From assembly GCA_902768975.1 (NCBI GenBank), contig CACXMZ010000002.1, positions 62,001 to 126,000 of the forward strand: DNA of 64,000 bases, read 5' to 3'. The number at the start of each line of letters is the position of its first letter. The first letter of the stretch is position 1. The notes beneath the pieces are model-generated. The model had not been told where the DNA came from and did not search any database. It saw nothing but the letters and a program-made list of their open reading frames with translations. Made by a program: the position numbers and the translations under genes. The stretch comes from an uncultured Coriobacteriaceae bacterium. GTDB taxonomy: Bacteria; Actinomycetota; Coriobacteriia; Coriobacteriales; Eggerthellaceae. Of this stretch, positions 46,933-55,309 are shown piece by piece.

Positions 46933-48200
46933 CTACTCAGGTGTTCGATAACTTCAGCTTCGTGCTTGCAGGCGAAGTAGCTAGACGGATAGCTTTCCGA
47001 AACACTCTTGCCTACATGTACGTCTTCACCCGTACGGTATATTTCACCCAAGCTGTAAATGGGGCTACCCAGCGGCACCACGTCTTCGATGATGCGATAG
47101 CCGCGGAAGCTGTCCTTCGGAGCAGGCGTAACAGGCTGATAACCCGTCGTGGGCTTGGTGGTGTTAATGCTGGAAAGCAGCATGCCCAAGCCAATGTTGA
47201 GCAGCGTGCCCGTGACGGAAGAACCGCCGATGCGGCCACCGCCCCACACGTAGGGGCCACCATAGCCAAAGCTTGAAAGGTTGCCGCCCGAAATGGCGCC
47301 GCCCAAGAAGCTGTCCAGGCTGGACGGATAATGCGAATGAGAAACACCATAGCCCGGGCCACCAATATTAATGGTGAAGCCACGCTTGCCAATGGGGCCG
47401 CTGTCGTCGGGCCTGCCCAAAAACATGGCGGAACCCTTTTGCGCTTCTTCGGTGCTTGCAGCAAAGCCAGCCGCGCATGCACCCGCATAGGCAGGCTGCA
47501 TGCCACCAAGGGTTTGCCGGGCCGCCCAAGCCGCCTGGGCAATGCCGCGGCGCGTCCATTCGGCTGCGCCGGCGAGCCAGTTCGCGCCCGTTTCGGCAGC
47601 GTCCAGCACACGAGCAGAGAAGCTCACGCGCGGGCTCGAACCTGCGCCATGCTGAGCCATGGCTTGATTAAGCGCGGCAGACACTTCGGAATTAGCGCCT
47701 TCCACGCGGTTTGTCGAATTAATTAAGATAACGTGGTTGCCAAAGGAATTCAGGTCCACGTAAATGCGCTGATCGCCCGAATTGTCCGTGAAATAGAAGG
47801 GGTCGATCGACTTTTCGTGGGCAATAAGCGTTTCCACGTCGCGCCCTTCGCGGCTTTCAATGCGATAACAACGCAGGTCATAATAGGCAACTTCGCGCTT
47901 GCTGTAGGGAGCAACCACGCCACTTGTTGTTTGGGCGTTGCCGATAAGTTCACAGTAATGACGGTAGCCCGGAGAAGCATTACCCAGGTCGTCCAAAATG
48001 TTCACCGCGTCGGTCGTTGACGTGGTCTGCGTCATTTTGATGTCTTCAACAATTTGGGGAGCGTTAGCAACGGTTTGTTGCTGTGTGGGCTTATTTCCTG
48101 AACTACTCTTGCGCATGCGCTGAATCATGAACACGATGAACATGGCAACGAATAGAAACAGGAAAAAATCGACCATCATTTCCGCCATTACTTCTTCCAT
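46929..48200 (-). CDS. Membrane-anchored protein of unknown function
   Basis: 423 residues from the ATG at 48198-48200, which has GAGAGGG upstream. An N-terminal membrane helix (about 9-28, DFFLFLFVAMFIVFMIQRM) precedes a soluble body. A Gly/Ser-rich patch (about 275-345) includes GGPGYGVSHSHYP and FGYGGPYVWGGGRIGG. No known domain recognised. Its stop is in a perfect hairpin. It lies downstream of the PspA-like gene on the same strand, suggesting an envelope-stress link, but 149 bp separate them. Confidence 0.5.
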   Translation of the reverse strand: MEEVMAEMMVDFFLFLFVAMFIVFMIQRMRKSSSGNKPTQQQTVANAPQIVEDIKMTQTTSTTDAVNILDDLGNASPGYRHYCELIGNAQTTSGVVAPYSKREVAYYDLRCYRIESREGRDVETLIAHEKSIDPFYFTDNSGDQRIYVDLNSFGNHVILINSTNRVEGANSEVSAALNQAMAQHGAGSSPRVSFSARVLDAAETGANWLAGAAEWTRRGIAQAAWAARQTLGGMQPAYAGACAAGFAASTEEAQKGSAMFLGRPDDSGPIGKRGFTINIGGPGYGVSHSHYPSSLDSFLGGAISGGNLSSFGYGGPYVWGGGRIGGSSVTGTLLNIGLGMLLSSINTTKPTTGYQPVTPAPKDSFRGYRIIEDVVPLGSPIYSLGEIYRTGEDVHVGKSVSESYPSSYFACKHEAEVIEHLSR

Positions 48201-48349
48201 GGGTACCCTCTCGGTCGAGCGCCATACCAGGCGCAATGCCTGGGACCACCAGTGGCGGCCCCAGGCGAATTAATACCTTGTGCTTTGCACGGTGCGGCAC
48301 GTAGCTGCGGCAGCACTAGCTGCTACAGTGCGGAGGCCGCAGGCGGTCT

Positions 48350-49018
48350 TTACAGACCCAGTTCGCCCTTCAGGCGGGCCAGTTCGTCGTCAACAGCAGC
48401 GTTGTGTGCCATTTCATCGAAGGTCTTTTCAGTTGCAACAGCGTCGGCTGCGCCAATTTCAGTCATGGCTTCAGCAACGGATTCCTGTTCAACAATCTTG
48501 CGCTCCAGCTTGTCCAGCTTGGCGAAAGCGGAGTCGGTGTCGACCGAAGAAATAGATTCGGCAACGCCCTGGGATGCTTCAGCCATCTTGGCGCGAGCGA
48601 TAAGAACATTCTGGCGGCTGCGAGCTTCTTCGAGCTTCATCTTCAGTGTTTGGACCTGGTCCTTCAGCTTATCAACCTGTTCGGTGATGCCGTCGTAGGA
48701 ACCCTGCAGTGCAGCAACCTGTTCGTCCAGACCAACCTTGGCGTCCAGAGCCTTGCGGGCCAGACCTTCGTCGCCATTGCGCAGGGCCAGCTTGGCCTTG
48801 TCTTCCCAGTCCGCAACCTTGGCCTTGGCATCTGCCAGTTCCTTGGCGGCCAGCTTCTGGGAACCCATAGCCTGACCAAGAGCCTGGGTGGCTTCGTCAA
48901 CGTCTTCTTCCATTTCAAGAATGAGTTGCTTAACCATTTTTACGGGGTCTTCGGCCTTGTCGATAAGGTCGTTGATGTTTGCCTGCAGGATGTCTGCAAT
49001 GCGCTCGAAAATAGCCAT
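48350..49018 (-). CDS. PspA/IM30 (LiaH-like) membrane-stress protein
   Basis: About 222 residues, nearly all coiled coil. The N-terminus MAIFERIADILQANINDLIDKAEDPVKMVKQLI is the membrane-binding helix and start of the PspA/Vipp1 fold. These proteins assemble as ESCRT-III-like oligomers that protect leaky membranes. The ATG at 49016-49018 is preferred because GAAAGGTG lies upstream; the frame has a GTG three codons earlier. No PspF/PspC gene is seen nearby. Confidence 0.88.
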   Translation of the reverse strand: MAIFERIADILQANINDLIDKAEDPVKMVKQLILEMEEDVDEATQALGQAMGSQKLAAKELADAKAKVADWEDKAKLALRNGDEGLARKALDAKVGLDEQVAALQGSYDGITEQVDKLKDQVQTLKMKLEEARSRQNVLIARAKMAEASQGVAESISSVDTDSAFAKLDKLERKIVEQESVAEAMTEIGAADAVATEKTFDEMAHNAAVDDELARLKGELGL

Positions 49019-49219
49019 AGGATTCACCTTTCTCTAAGGAAAATAGCTACGCCGCTTATTGTATGACAAGGTGTGCAACTTGTGTGCGAAAAATGCGCTT
49101 GGAAGAAAGGTTGCTGCCGTTTCGTAACCTTTGTGCTGCGGGCGAAGCGGCGCGTGGGCCCTGGCGGCATGCTTGGGAACTTACGAACTGTCGTCACATG
49201 AACACAATAGTGCAAATAA

Positions 49220-49237
49220 TTTACCGTTTACGGTAAA
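49220..49237. promoter_or_regulatory. Palindromic operator-like site
   Basis: TTTACCG-TTTA-CGGTAAA, a perfect 7-bp inverted repeat about 50 bp upstream of a TATAAT box (49286-49291) that precedes the gene at 49320. It sits where an activator or upstream repressor would bind. Confidence 0.45.
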
Positions 49238-49319
49238 AGAAAGCCCCGTTTGTAGCATTTTGTACAAATATGCACCCACGTGAGTTATAATAAGCACCCA
49301 CAGACAGGAAGGATACTTT

Positions 49320-49757
49320 GTGGCCGCGCGCATTATCACTCCCGATTTTTCGAAGAGCCAGGGCTCGTTTTTAGATTCGCCCGGCAAGTACAACCTGTGC
49401 CGCGGCTTGCGCGTAACCTATTCCGAAAAGCTGAAGGCCTACCTGGAAAACCAACGCGACAAAGACATTCTTATTTCGGCCTACAAGCCGCACGGGCACA
49501 TGGGCAAGGCCGAAGAAAACATCCAGCAGATTACCGAAGCGCTGGCCGACAAGCTCATAGACAGTGGCACGCCCTACGTGGTGGGCGAACTGGGCCGTGT
49601 GCTTATTTCGAACACATGGATCCCAGACGAACGCAATGCGGTAGTTGAACTAGACCTCACTAGTTGGCTGGGCGTGAAGGCCGTTACCGCCAAGGGCTTA
49701 AAGCGCCAAGACATTTTGGGCAACTTCGCCCCGCTACTGCAGCAAATGGACGAATAG
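49320..49757 (+). CDS. Conserved-looking protein, tandem paralogue A
   Basis: 145 residues, start GTG with AAGGA upstream. Soluble, no signal peptide. It is clearly homologous to the next gene: shared blocks are YSEKLKAYLENQRDKDILIS, TPYVVGELGRVLISNTWIPD, ELDLTSWLG and TAKGLKR. The family is not recognised. The N-terminal 30 residues are extra relative to paralogue B. Likely co-transcribed with it (34-bp gap). Confidence 0.6.
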   Translation: MAARIITPDFSKSQGSFLDSPGKYNLCRGLRVTYSEKLKAYLENQRDKDILISAYKPHGHMGKAEENIQQITEALADKLIDSGTPYVVGELGRVLISNTWIPDERNAVVELDLTSWLGVKAVTAKGLKRQDILGNFAPLLQQMDE

Positions 49758-49791
49758 TCTTAAGGGACCAACATTAAAAACAGGAGCATGT

Positions 49792-50109
49792 ATGAACGTT
49801 GTTTATTCTGACAAAGTGAAAGAATATCTTGCGCGTGAAGGCAAGACCGATATCTTGGTTTCTTCATTTCGTGCAAAGGGTTGTGCGGTAAAACCTGAAG
49901 AAGTTGTTGAAGCGATTTCTTCGGAACGTGCGGCGGAATTGCTTGAAATTAACACGCCTTATGTTGAAGGTGAAATGGGGCGCCTATTTATTACCAATAG
50001 CTGGATGCCAGACGACCCCAACCGCACCTTCGAAGTAGACCTCAAGTCTTTCTTGGGCACCAAAACCATTACGGTTTCGGGCCTCAAGAAGCCGAATCTC
50101 CCCGTCTAG
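49792..50109 (+). CDS. Conserved-looking protein, tandem paralogue B
   Basis: 105 residues with AGGAG five bases before the ATG. It aligns with paralogue A over nearly its whole length (YSDKVKEYLAREGKTDILVS, TPYVEGEMGRLFITNSWMPD, EVDLKSFLG, TVSGLKK). Function unknown. It is convergent with the flavorubredoxin gene (28-bp gap). The pair probably arose by tandem duplication. Confidence 0.6.
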   Translation: MNVVYSDKVKEYLAREGKTDILVSSFRAKGCAVKPEEVVEAISSERAAELLEINTPYVEGEMGRLFITNSWMPDDPNRTFEVDLKSFLGTKTITVSGLKKPNLPV

Positions 50110-50137
50110 CAGGAACGATTCGGCTCCAACTTACGTC

Positions 50138-50296
50138 TTAGTCGACCTTGGTGAACATGTCCTTACCAAGACCGCATACGGGGCATACCCAGTCTTCGGG
50201 CACGTCTTCCCAAGCGGTACCAGGGGCAACACCGTTGTCTGGATCGCCCTTCTCGGGATCGTAGATGTAACCGCAGGGGCACTTGTACTTGTCCAT
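50138..50296 (-). CDS. Possible independent rubredoxin from an internal start
   Basis: In the linker of the flavodiiron-rubredoxin gene an in-frame ATG (50294-50296) is preceded by AAAGGAG with ideal spacing (AAGGAG, six bases, ATG). Translation from it gives 52 residues, exactly the size of a stand-alone rubredoxin, with CPCGY and CPVCG as the iron ligands. The linker codons (Glu-Lys-Glu-Glu-Lys-Glu-Lys) could produce a purine-rich site by chance, so dual translation is a hypothesis. Confidence 0.45.
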   Translation of the reverse strand: MDKYKCPCGYIYDPEKGDPDNGVAPGTAWEDVPEDWVCPVCGLGKDMFTKVD

Positions 50297-51538
50297 AGTC
50301 TTCTCCTTTTCTTCTTTTTCAGATGCCGCACCGCCGGAACCCAACAGGGCTTCCACCAACACGGGAATCTGATCGTACACGTCGTTAGTCATGGGGTTCC
50401 AGTTGCACTTCACAACTTCGTCCACCACGTCGAAGCCCGCTTCCGCAAGCTTGTTCTTAACAATGTCGACCGACTCGCCACTCCAGCCATAGCAACCAAA
50501 GGCGCCCGCCTTCTTGTTCTTAAAGCGCAGGCCGTGCAGGAAGGTAAGCCAACCCGCCACGCTGGCCAGGATGTCGTTGCTTTCCGTGGGGCTGCCCACC
50601 AGGACGGCCTTAGAGCGGAACACTTCGGTCATGATTTCGTTTTTGTCGGTCTTCGCAATGTTGAAAACCTTCACCACCGTTTCGGGGTGCTGCTTATTGA
50701 TTTCGCTCGCGATTTCGCGGGCCAGACGCGTGGTGCCTTCCCACATGGTGTCGTAGGCAATGGTCACCTGGTCTTCCTGATAGTTGTCCGACCATGCCTT
50801 GTACAGGTCGATAATCTGGCCCGGGTTGTCGCGCCAAATAACGCCATGCGAAGGGCAAATAAGGTCGAACTTCAAGTCCAGTTCTTCAACCAGCCCGTCG
50901 ATTTCTTCGAGCTTCTTTTTGCAGATGGGGCTAAAGGGATTCAGGATGTTAGCGTAGTACTTCATGGCTTCGTGCATGAGCTGGCACTGGTCGGCCTTGT
51001 CGTTGAACAGCTCTTCCACGGCGAAGTGCTGGCCGAAGGCGTCCATGGAAAACAGGATGTTGTCGCCGGTCATATAGGTTGCCATGGAGTCGGGCCAGTG
51101 AAGCATCTTCATTTCAATAAAGATGAGCTTCTTGCCATTGCCAATGTCGAGGGTGTCGCCCGTCTTGACCGTCTGGAAGTTCCAGCCGCGGTCGCCGTAT
51201 TGGCCCACCAGGCTCTTCACGCAGTTTTCTGTGCAATAGATGGGCGTGTCGGGGATTTCGTTCATGAGCGAAGTTAAGGCGCCGGAGTGGTCCACTTCGC
51301 CATGGTTACAGATGACGTAGTCGATCTTGTTCAGGTCGATTTCCTTTTTCAGGTTGTCGATGAATTCAAAACGATGCGGGCGCCAAATGGTGTCCACGAG
51401 CACCGTTTTTTCTTCTTCGATAAGGTAAGCGTTCTGGCTGGAACCGTGTTTGATGGCGTAGTCTTCGCCATGGAAGGTTTCCAGTTCCCAGTCCAGGTAG
51501 CCCACCCAACTAACATTATTCTTTACGTGTTTGCGCAT
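50138..51538 (-). CDS. Flavodiiron protein fused to rubredoxin (flavorubredoxin)
   Basis: Cytoplasmic O2 and/or NO reductase for defence of anaerobes. 466 residues: a metallo-beta-lactamase-like di-iron domain (about 1-250) with H-x-E-x-D-H in [10 protein letters not shown] and further ligands near [15 protein letters not shown] and CPSHGVIW. A flavodoxin domain (about 255-400; [29 protein letters not shown]) follows, then a short charged linker and a C-terminal rubredoxin (415-466; CPCGY and CPVCG). The order matches NorV-type fusions. AGGAG precedes the ATG. An in-frame internal start in the linker may also yield free rubredoxin. CGTAATTACG (51629-51638) upstream is a perfect palindrome and candidate operator. 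Confidence 0.93.
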   Translation of the reverse strand: MRKHVKNNVSWVGYLDWELETFHGEDYAIKHGSSQNAYLIEEEKTVLVDTIWRPHRFEFIDNLKKEIDLNKIDYVICNHGEVDHSGALTSLMNEIPDTPIYCTENCVKSLVGQYGDRGWNFQTVKTGDTLDIGNGKKLIFIEMKMLHWPDSMATYMTGDNILFSMDAFGQHFAVEELFNDKADQCQLMHEAMKYYANILNPFSPICKKKLEEIDGLVEELDLKFDLICPSHGVIWRDNPGQIIDLYKAWSDNYQEDQVTIAYDTMWEGTTRLAREIASEINKQHPETVVKVFNIAKTDKNEIMTEVFRSKAVLVGSPTESNDILASVAGWLTFLHGLRFKNKKAGAFGCYGWSGESVDIVKNKLAEAGFDVVDEVVKCNWNPMTNDVYDQIPVLVEALLGSGGAASEKEEKEKTMDKYKCPCGYIYDPEKGDPDNGVAPGTAWEDVPEDWVCPVCGLGKDMFTKVD

Positions 51539-51673
51539 AGCTACTCCTTTTGTTGGTTAGCTTAAATTTAGTTTATTTCCTAGCTTCAATATAGCCATTC
51601 AGTACGTGTTTTGGAATACCCTCTGTGACGTAATTACGCCTGTAGAGTACTTTTGGGATATCATGGCGTGGCT

Positions 51674-51713
51674 GTAAAAGAAAGCGCCCGACCGCATATT
51701 GCAAACCGGGCGC
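51674..51713 (-). terminator. Terminator-like hairpin
   Basis: GCGCCCG (51684-51690) pairs with CGGGCGC (51707-51713). On the minus strand the stem is followed by TTTCTTTT. It lies 30 bp past the small ORF at 51743-51871. Confidence 0.65.
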
Positions 51714-51742
51714 CCATGTAAGGGGGACTAGGTTCAGGATGC

Positions 51743-51871
51743 TTACTTCCCCCGGGGGACCTTCTTACCGCGCACAACTTGCGCAACGACGACCGCAGGA
51801 ATCATAAGCATCCATACTGCGGTGCTCGCAATCTTCTGCGGAAGTGTTCTTTTGTGCCATTGCTTTTTCAT
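51743..51871 (-). CDS. Putative 42-residue small membrane protein
   Basis: Basic N-terminus MKKQWHKRTLPQK, one hydrophobic stretch (about 14-33, ASTAVWMLMIPAVVVAQVV) and a basic tail GKKVPRGK. AAGG lies upstream of the ATG and a terminator follows in the right orientation, which supports transcription of this strand. The frame is open much further upstream, but that part looks random. No homologue recognised. Confidence 0.45.
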   Translation of the reverse strand: MKKQWHKRTLPQKIASTAVWMLMIPAVVVAQVVRGKKVPRGK

Positions 51872-52197
51872 CGCTATGCCTTCGCTTTCTTGCCATCCGC
51901 GTGCCAAGTTCGCGCCATCCTCTTGCCATTCATTCTGGTGGACGTCCGTTCGGCTTGGCATCCGTTCTGTTTCGCGCACAGTGTACCTGCCTTTTTCGCG
52001 CGCGTTGGCCAGGTTTTGAATCCTTAAAGTTGCTGTTTCGCAGTCGTTTCCTGCCCGTAATCTTGCTTTTCTGTCTTTTTGCACTCTATTCGTACAAAAT
52101 TTTATTAGTTTTCTGTAACAAAGTTACTTTACTTTCATCTTTATGGATAATATAGTGCAAGTCGTTATAAGCAAAATTTAACCGAAAGGATTTAACA
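51872..52197. promoter_or_regulatory. Peroxiredoxin upstream region
   Basis: No gene. GTAAC-AAA-GTTAC (52115-52127) is an inverted repeat that would overlap the -35 area of a promoter with a -10 near GGATAATATAG (about 52145-52155). It could be an operator for a redox regulator. AAAGGA precedes the ATG at 52198. Confidence 0.4.
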
Positions 52198-52920
52198 ATG
52201 AGCAAGAAAAAGAACCTTCCCCTGATTGGCGATCCGGCTCCTGAATTCGTGGCAAGCACCACGCAGGGCGAAACCAACTTCCCCGCCGACTACAAAGGCA
52301 AGTGGGTCATTCTGTTTTCGCATCCCGCTGACTTCACCCCGGTTTGCACCACTGAATTCATGACCTTCGCTTCCATGATCGACGAATTCAAGGCCCTGAA
52401 CACCGAACTGGTTGGCCTTTCGGTCGACGGTCTGTACAGCCACATTTCTTGGCTGCGCAACATCCAGACCATCGAATGGAAGGGCATGAAGAACCTCGAA
52501 GTGAAGTTCCCCCTGATCGACGACATCAAGATGGAAGTTGCCAAGGCTTACGGCATGATCCAGCCCAAGGCTTCCACCACGCAGGCAGTCCGTGCGGTCT
52601 TTATTGTTGACCCGAAGGGCATCATCCGCACCATCCTGTACTACCCGCAAAGCACCGGACGCAACTTCGACGAAATCAAGCGCATCATCCAGGCGCTGCA
52701 GACCGCCGATGCTGAAGCTTGCGCTACCCCTGCCGACTGGCGTCCAGGCGACGACGTTATCGTTCCGCCCGCTGGTTCCTGCGGTGTTGCGAAGGATCGC
52801 ATGACCAAGAAGGCTGCTGGCCAGTATTGCCTGGAATGGTACCTCTGCTTTAAGAAGTACACCGGTGCGGCTTTCAAGAAGGTTGCTGCCAAGAAGGCTC
52901 CGGCCGGGAAGCGCAAGTAA
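52198..52920 (+). CDS. Peroxiredoxin (AhpC/TSA, Prx6-type)
   Basis: Thiol peroxidase that reduces H2O2 and organic peroxides. 240 residues. The peroxidatic Cys is in HPADFTPVCTTEF (P-x3-T-x2-C, about residue 50). SVDGLYSHISWLRNI and the long C-terminal extension with WRPGDDVIVPPAGSC place it in the Prx6/archaeal-type group. Further Cys residues lie near the C-terminus (SCGVAKDR, QYCLEWYLC), so it may act as a 2-Cys enzyme. Single gene with strong ribosome site. Confidence 0.95.
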   Translation: MSKKKNLPLIGDPAPEFVASTTQGETNFPADYKGKWVILFSHPADFTPVCTTEFMTFASMIDEFKALNTELVGLSVDGLYSHISWLRNIQTIEWKGMKNLEVKFPLIDDIKMEVAKAYGMIQPKASTTQAVRAVFIVDPKGIIRTILYYPQSTGRNFDEIKRIIQALQTADAEACATPADWRPGDDVIVPPAGSCGVAKDRMTKKAAGQYCLEWYLCFKKYTGAAFKKVAAKKAPAGKRK

Positions 52921-53034
52921 GCGCACGTAGCTACCGCTTGCCGTGAAGCACGCATGGCAGAAAGCTGCAGAGTGCGCAAACTTGGCAAGCATGTAATTTG
53001 ACAATCCTCCTTCTAATCGGACTTTACCGATAAA

Positions 53035-53162
53035 GCAGGGCTGGCCCTACCCTTACAAGTACCCCTTTCCTCCCAGCCCTGCACATGTTGACCCTGCGGT
53101 AGTCCCAACCGCATTCAAACAAACGACGCCCTTGCGAACTCCCACAAAGCAGGGGCGTTGTT
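53035..53162. terminator. Two hairpins after the peroxiredoxin gene
   Basis: GCAGGGCTGG (53035-53044) and CCAGCCCTGC (53073-53082) are exact inverted repeats. AACGACGCCCTTGC (53122-53135) pairs with GCAGGGGCGTTGTT (53149-53162) with two G-U pairs. Either could end the peroxiredoxin transcript; neither has a clean U-tract. The rest of 52921-53259 holds no gene. Confidence 0.4.
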
Positions 53163-53259
53163 GCTTTATGACATCGCATTGGGATGCCGCACGCTCCGCT
53201 CCATATTGTTGTTCTGTGCTGTTGTTTTACAATGTAAGCACGTGAAGAAAGGGGCACAC

Positions 53260-54462
53260 ATGGCCAACATCATCGACTACGTTTCCAACACGACTGCGTC
53301 CTTTGGCGAAGAGCCGCTCAACCGCGTGGACAGCCTGGTATTTTCCTGGCTTGCATACACGCGCATTCCTGAAGAAATCCCCGCGGCTTGTACCGCCGAA
53401 GGCGATAGCCTGGCCACCATCTGCGGGCAGGAAAACCTGCTTGGCTTGGTAGCCCCCGTATACGACCCCCGTTCAACCGAAGCCCTCCTGCGCGCTGTGG
53501 CCGCAAGCCCGCGCTTTAAGGACGTGCGCGCCTGCCGCAGCGTGGACACCTGGTCGCGCGAAGGCGAAGTGCAGTTCAGTGCCACGACATTCGAACTGCC
53601 CGAAGGTGCGGGTGTCTATGTCGCCTTCCGCGGCACCGACGATTCGCTCGTGGGTTGGAAAGAAAACTTCAACATGGCATTTACTGTGGTGCCCGCGCAA
53701 AAGGCTGCGACCGAATACGTGGAAGATATCGCTGCGGCCTACCCGAACGCGCCCCTGTGGATTGGCGGGCATTCCAAGGGCGGCAACCTGGCCATGTATG
53801 CCATGCATACTATTAAAGAAAGCACACGCAGCAAAGTCTTAAAGTGCTTCGACCACGACGCCCCGGGCTTCCTGGAACACGCCAGTGCTGCCGAAGGCTG
53901 GGTGGACGAAACCGACGAAGACCGCATCGACAAGACGGTGCCCGAAGAATCTATTATTGGCTTGCTGTTTGACAGCAACACGCACGATATAACCGTAGTC
54001 AAAAGCACCCAGCCGGGCATTCTGCAGCACGCACCCTTCACCTGGGTGGTGGAAGGCACGGACTTTGCTACCGCCAGCGCCGTCACGTACGACGCCTACC
54101 GCACGAACAAGCGGCTCAATGCCTGGTTGAAGACCATGAATGCGGAAGAACGTGAAAAGTTTATTGAAGTGCTCTACAAGCTGGCGAACGCCACGGGTGA
54201 AGTAACTCTTTCAGGCATTTCGAGCACGCTCAAGGACGGGTCGCTCGACTTGGCGCTGCGGCGCCTGGACGGCCTGCCTGAAGCCGACCGCCTGTTTTTC
54301 ATGGAAGCCGTGGACGACTTGGTGGCAACCCTGCTGTTGGGGCCAGCGCCCACCAAGCCCGAAACGCCCACCGAAAAGGCCGAAGCCGCAAAAGACAAAG
54401 TGGACGATATTACCGCCCACTTTGAAGACCGTTTGTCCAAATTAGACAAATACGGGTTTTAG
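53260..54462 (+). CDS. DUF2974-family alpha/beta-hydrolase (Mbeg1-like)
   Basis: 400 residues, no signal peptide. The core has a lipase-like nucleophile elbow in WIGGHSKGGNLAMYA (G-H-S-K-G, Ser about residue 180), preceded by GVYVAFRGTDDSLVGWKENF, both characteristic of DUF2974. Candidate acid and His residues follow in the CFDHDAPGF and FDSNTHDITVV regions. The C-terminal 100 residues are charged and helical. Substrate unknown; a lipase or esterase role is inferred. The ATG at 53260 has AAAGGGG upstream. Confidence 0.8.
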   Translation: MANIIDYVSNTTASFGEEPLNRVDSLVFSWLAYTRIPEEIPAACTAEGDSLATICGQENLLGLVAPVYDPRSTEALLRAVAASPRFKDVRACRSVDTWSREGEVQFSATTFELPEGAGVYVAFRGTDDSLVGWKENFNMAFTVVPAQKAATEYVEDIAAAYPNAPLWIGGHSKGGNLAMYAMHTIKESTRSKVLKCFDHDAPGFLEHASAAEGWVDETDEDRIDKTVPEESIIGLLFDSNTHDITVVKSTQPGILQHAPFTWVVEGTDFATASAVTYDAYRTNKRLNAWLKTMNAEEREKFIEVLYKLANATGEVTLSGISSTLKDGSLDLALRRLDGLPEADRLFFMEAVDDLVATLLLGPAPTKPETPTEKAEAAKDKVDDITAHFEDRLSKLDKYGF

Positions 54463-54543
54463 CTTCTGTGCTTTACACACGCTGGGCCGCCGAAACGAAA
54501 CTATGCCGCTTTGGTGCTGTGCCCGCTTCAGGCTTCCGCTTGC

Positions 54544-55059
54544 TTAATTGTTAGCGAGCGGCGAAGGCGTTGTGTATACGCGCGCCGCACATTCGGCATC
54601 CAGATCGTATAGGCCCTTGGAATCGCCACCGAAGAGCTTCATACGCGTAACCATGGTGTCGGCATTGTCTTCTTCTTCCATCTGTTCGTCCACAAACCAG
54701 TTCAGGAAGTTCATGGTGCGGAAGTCCTTGGCCTTGTGCGCCGCTTCATAAATGGTATTGATAAGCGAAGTCACCAACTTTTCGTGTTCAAGGGCTGCTT
54801 CCAGCGGTTCAACAAAGTTCTTGAACGACTTCTTGGGCTGGTCGATCTTTTTCATGGTGACCTTTTCGCCATTTTCATGCAGGTACTTGCGGAAAATAAG
54901 CGCATGGTCGCGTTCTTCCGCGGCCTGGATTTCGAAGTAGTTCGCATAGCCAGACAGGCCCTGCTCTTCATAGTAGTCGGCGAAGGTTAAGTACAGGTAA
55001 GCGCTGTAGAATTCAGCGTTAATCTGTTCGTTGATGAGTTTGGCGATGTTTGCTTGCAT
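54544..55059 (-). CDS. Ferritin (non-haem, FtnA-like)
   Basis: Iron-storage protein of 171 residues forming a 24-subunit shell. Ferroxidase residues are in NEQINAEFYSAYLYL (Glu), QAAEERDHALIF (E-x2-D-H) and the NWFVDEQMEEEDNADTM segment. The start is the ATG at 55057-55059 with AAGGAGG. Together with the peroxiredoxin and flavorubredoxin it forms an oxidative-stress neighbourhood. Confidence 0.95.
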   Translation of the reverse strand: MQANIAKLINEQINAEFYSAYLYLTFADYYEEQGLSGYANYFEIQAAEERDHALIFRKYLHENGEKVTMKKIDQPKKSFKNFVEPLEAALEHEKLVTSLINTIYEAAHKAKDFRTMNFLNWFVDEQMEEEDNADTMVTRMKLFGGDSKGLYDLDAECAARVYTTPSPLANN

Positions 55060-55092
55060 GGTGCCTCCTTGGGATTTTCGAAACAGTAACAA

Positions 55093-55309
55093 AGGGTAAT
55101 CCAGCAGCTATTATATCGTGCTTCCTACGGTTAAGAGGCTTTGCCTTCATAGGATGAGAGAACAGTTTTCTTATTAATACTCAGATTGCAAAGTGGCCTT
55201 TTTATATCTCTCATTACGAAAAACAAGGTACAGATTTTAGATATAATATAATATTGACTTTAGATTTTATACAATATAGACTTTAGAAAATACAAAAAAG
55301 GAGAATACC
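55093..55309 (+). promoter_or_regulatory. AT-rich upstream region with tandem repeats
   Basis: Two adjacent copies of a unit ATATWGACTTTAGA...ATACA lie at 55251-55273 and 55274-55294, with a weaker copy before them (about 55230-55250). They overlap possible TTGACT and TATAAT boxes just upstream of the ATPase gene and are much more AT-rich than the surroundings. A repeated operator or an imported promoter is likely. Confidence 0.5.
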
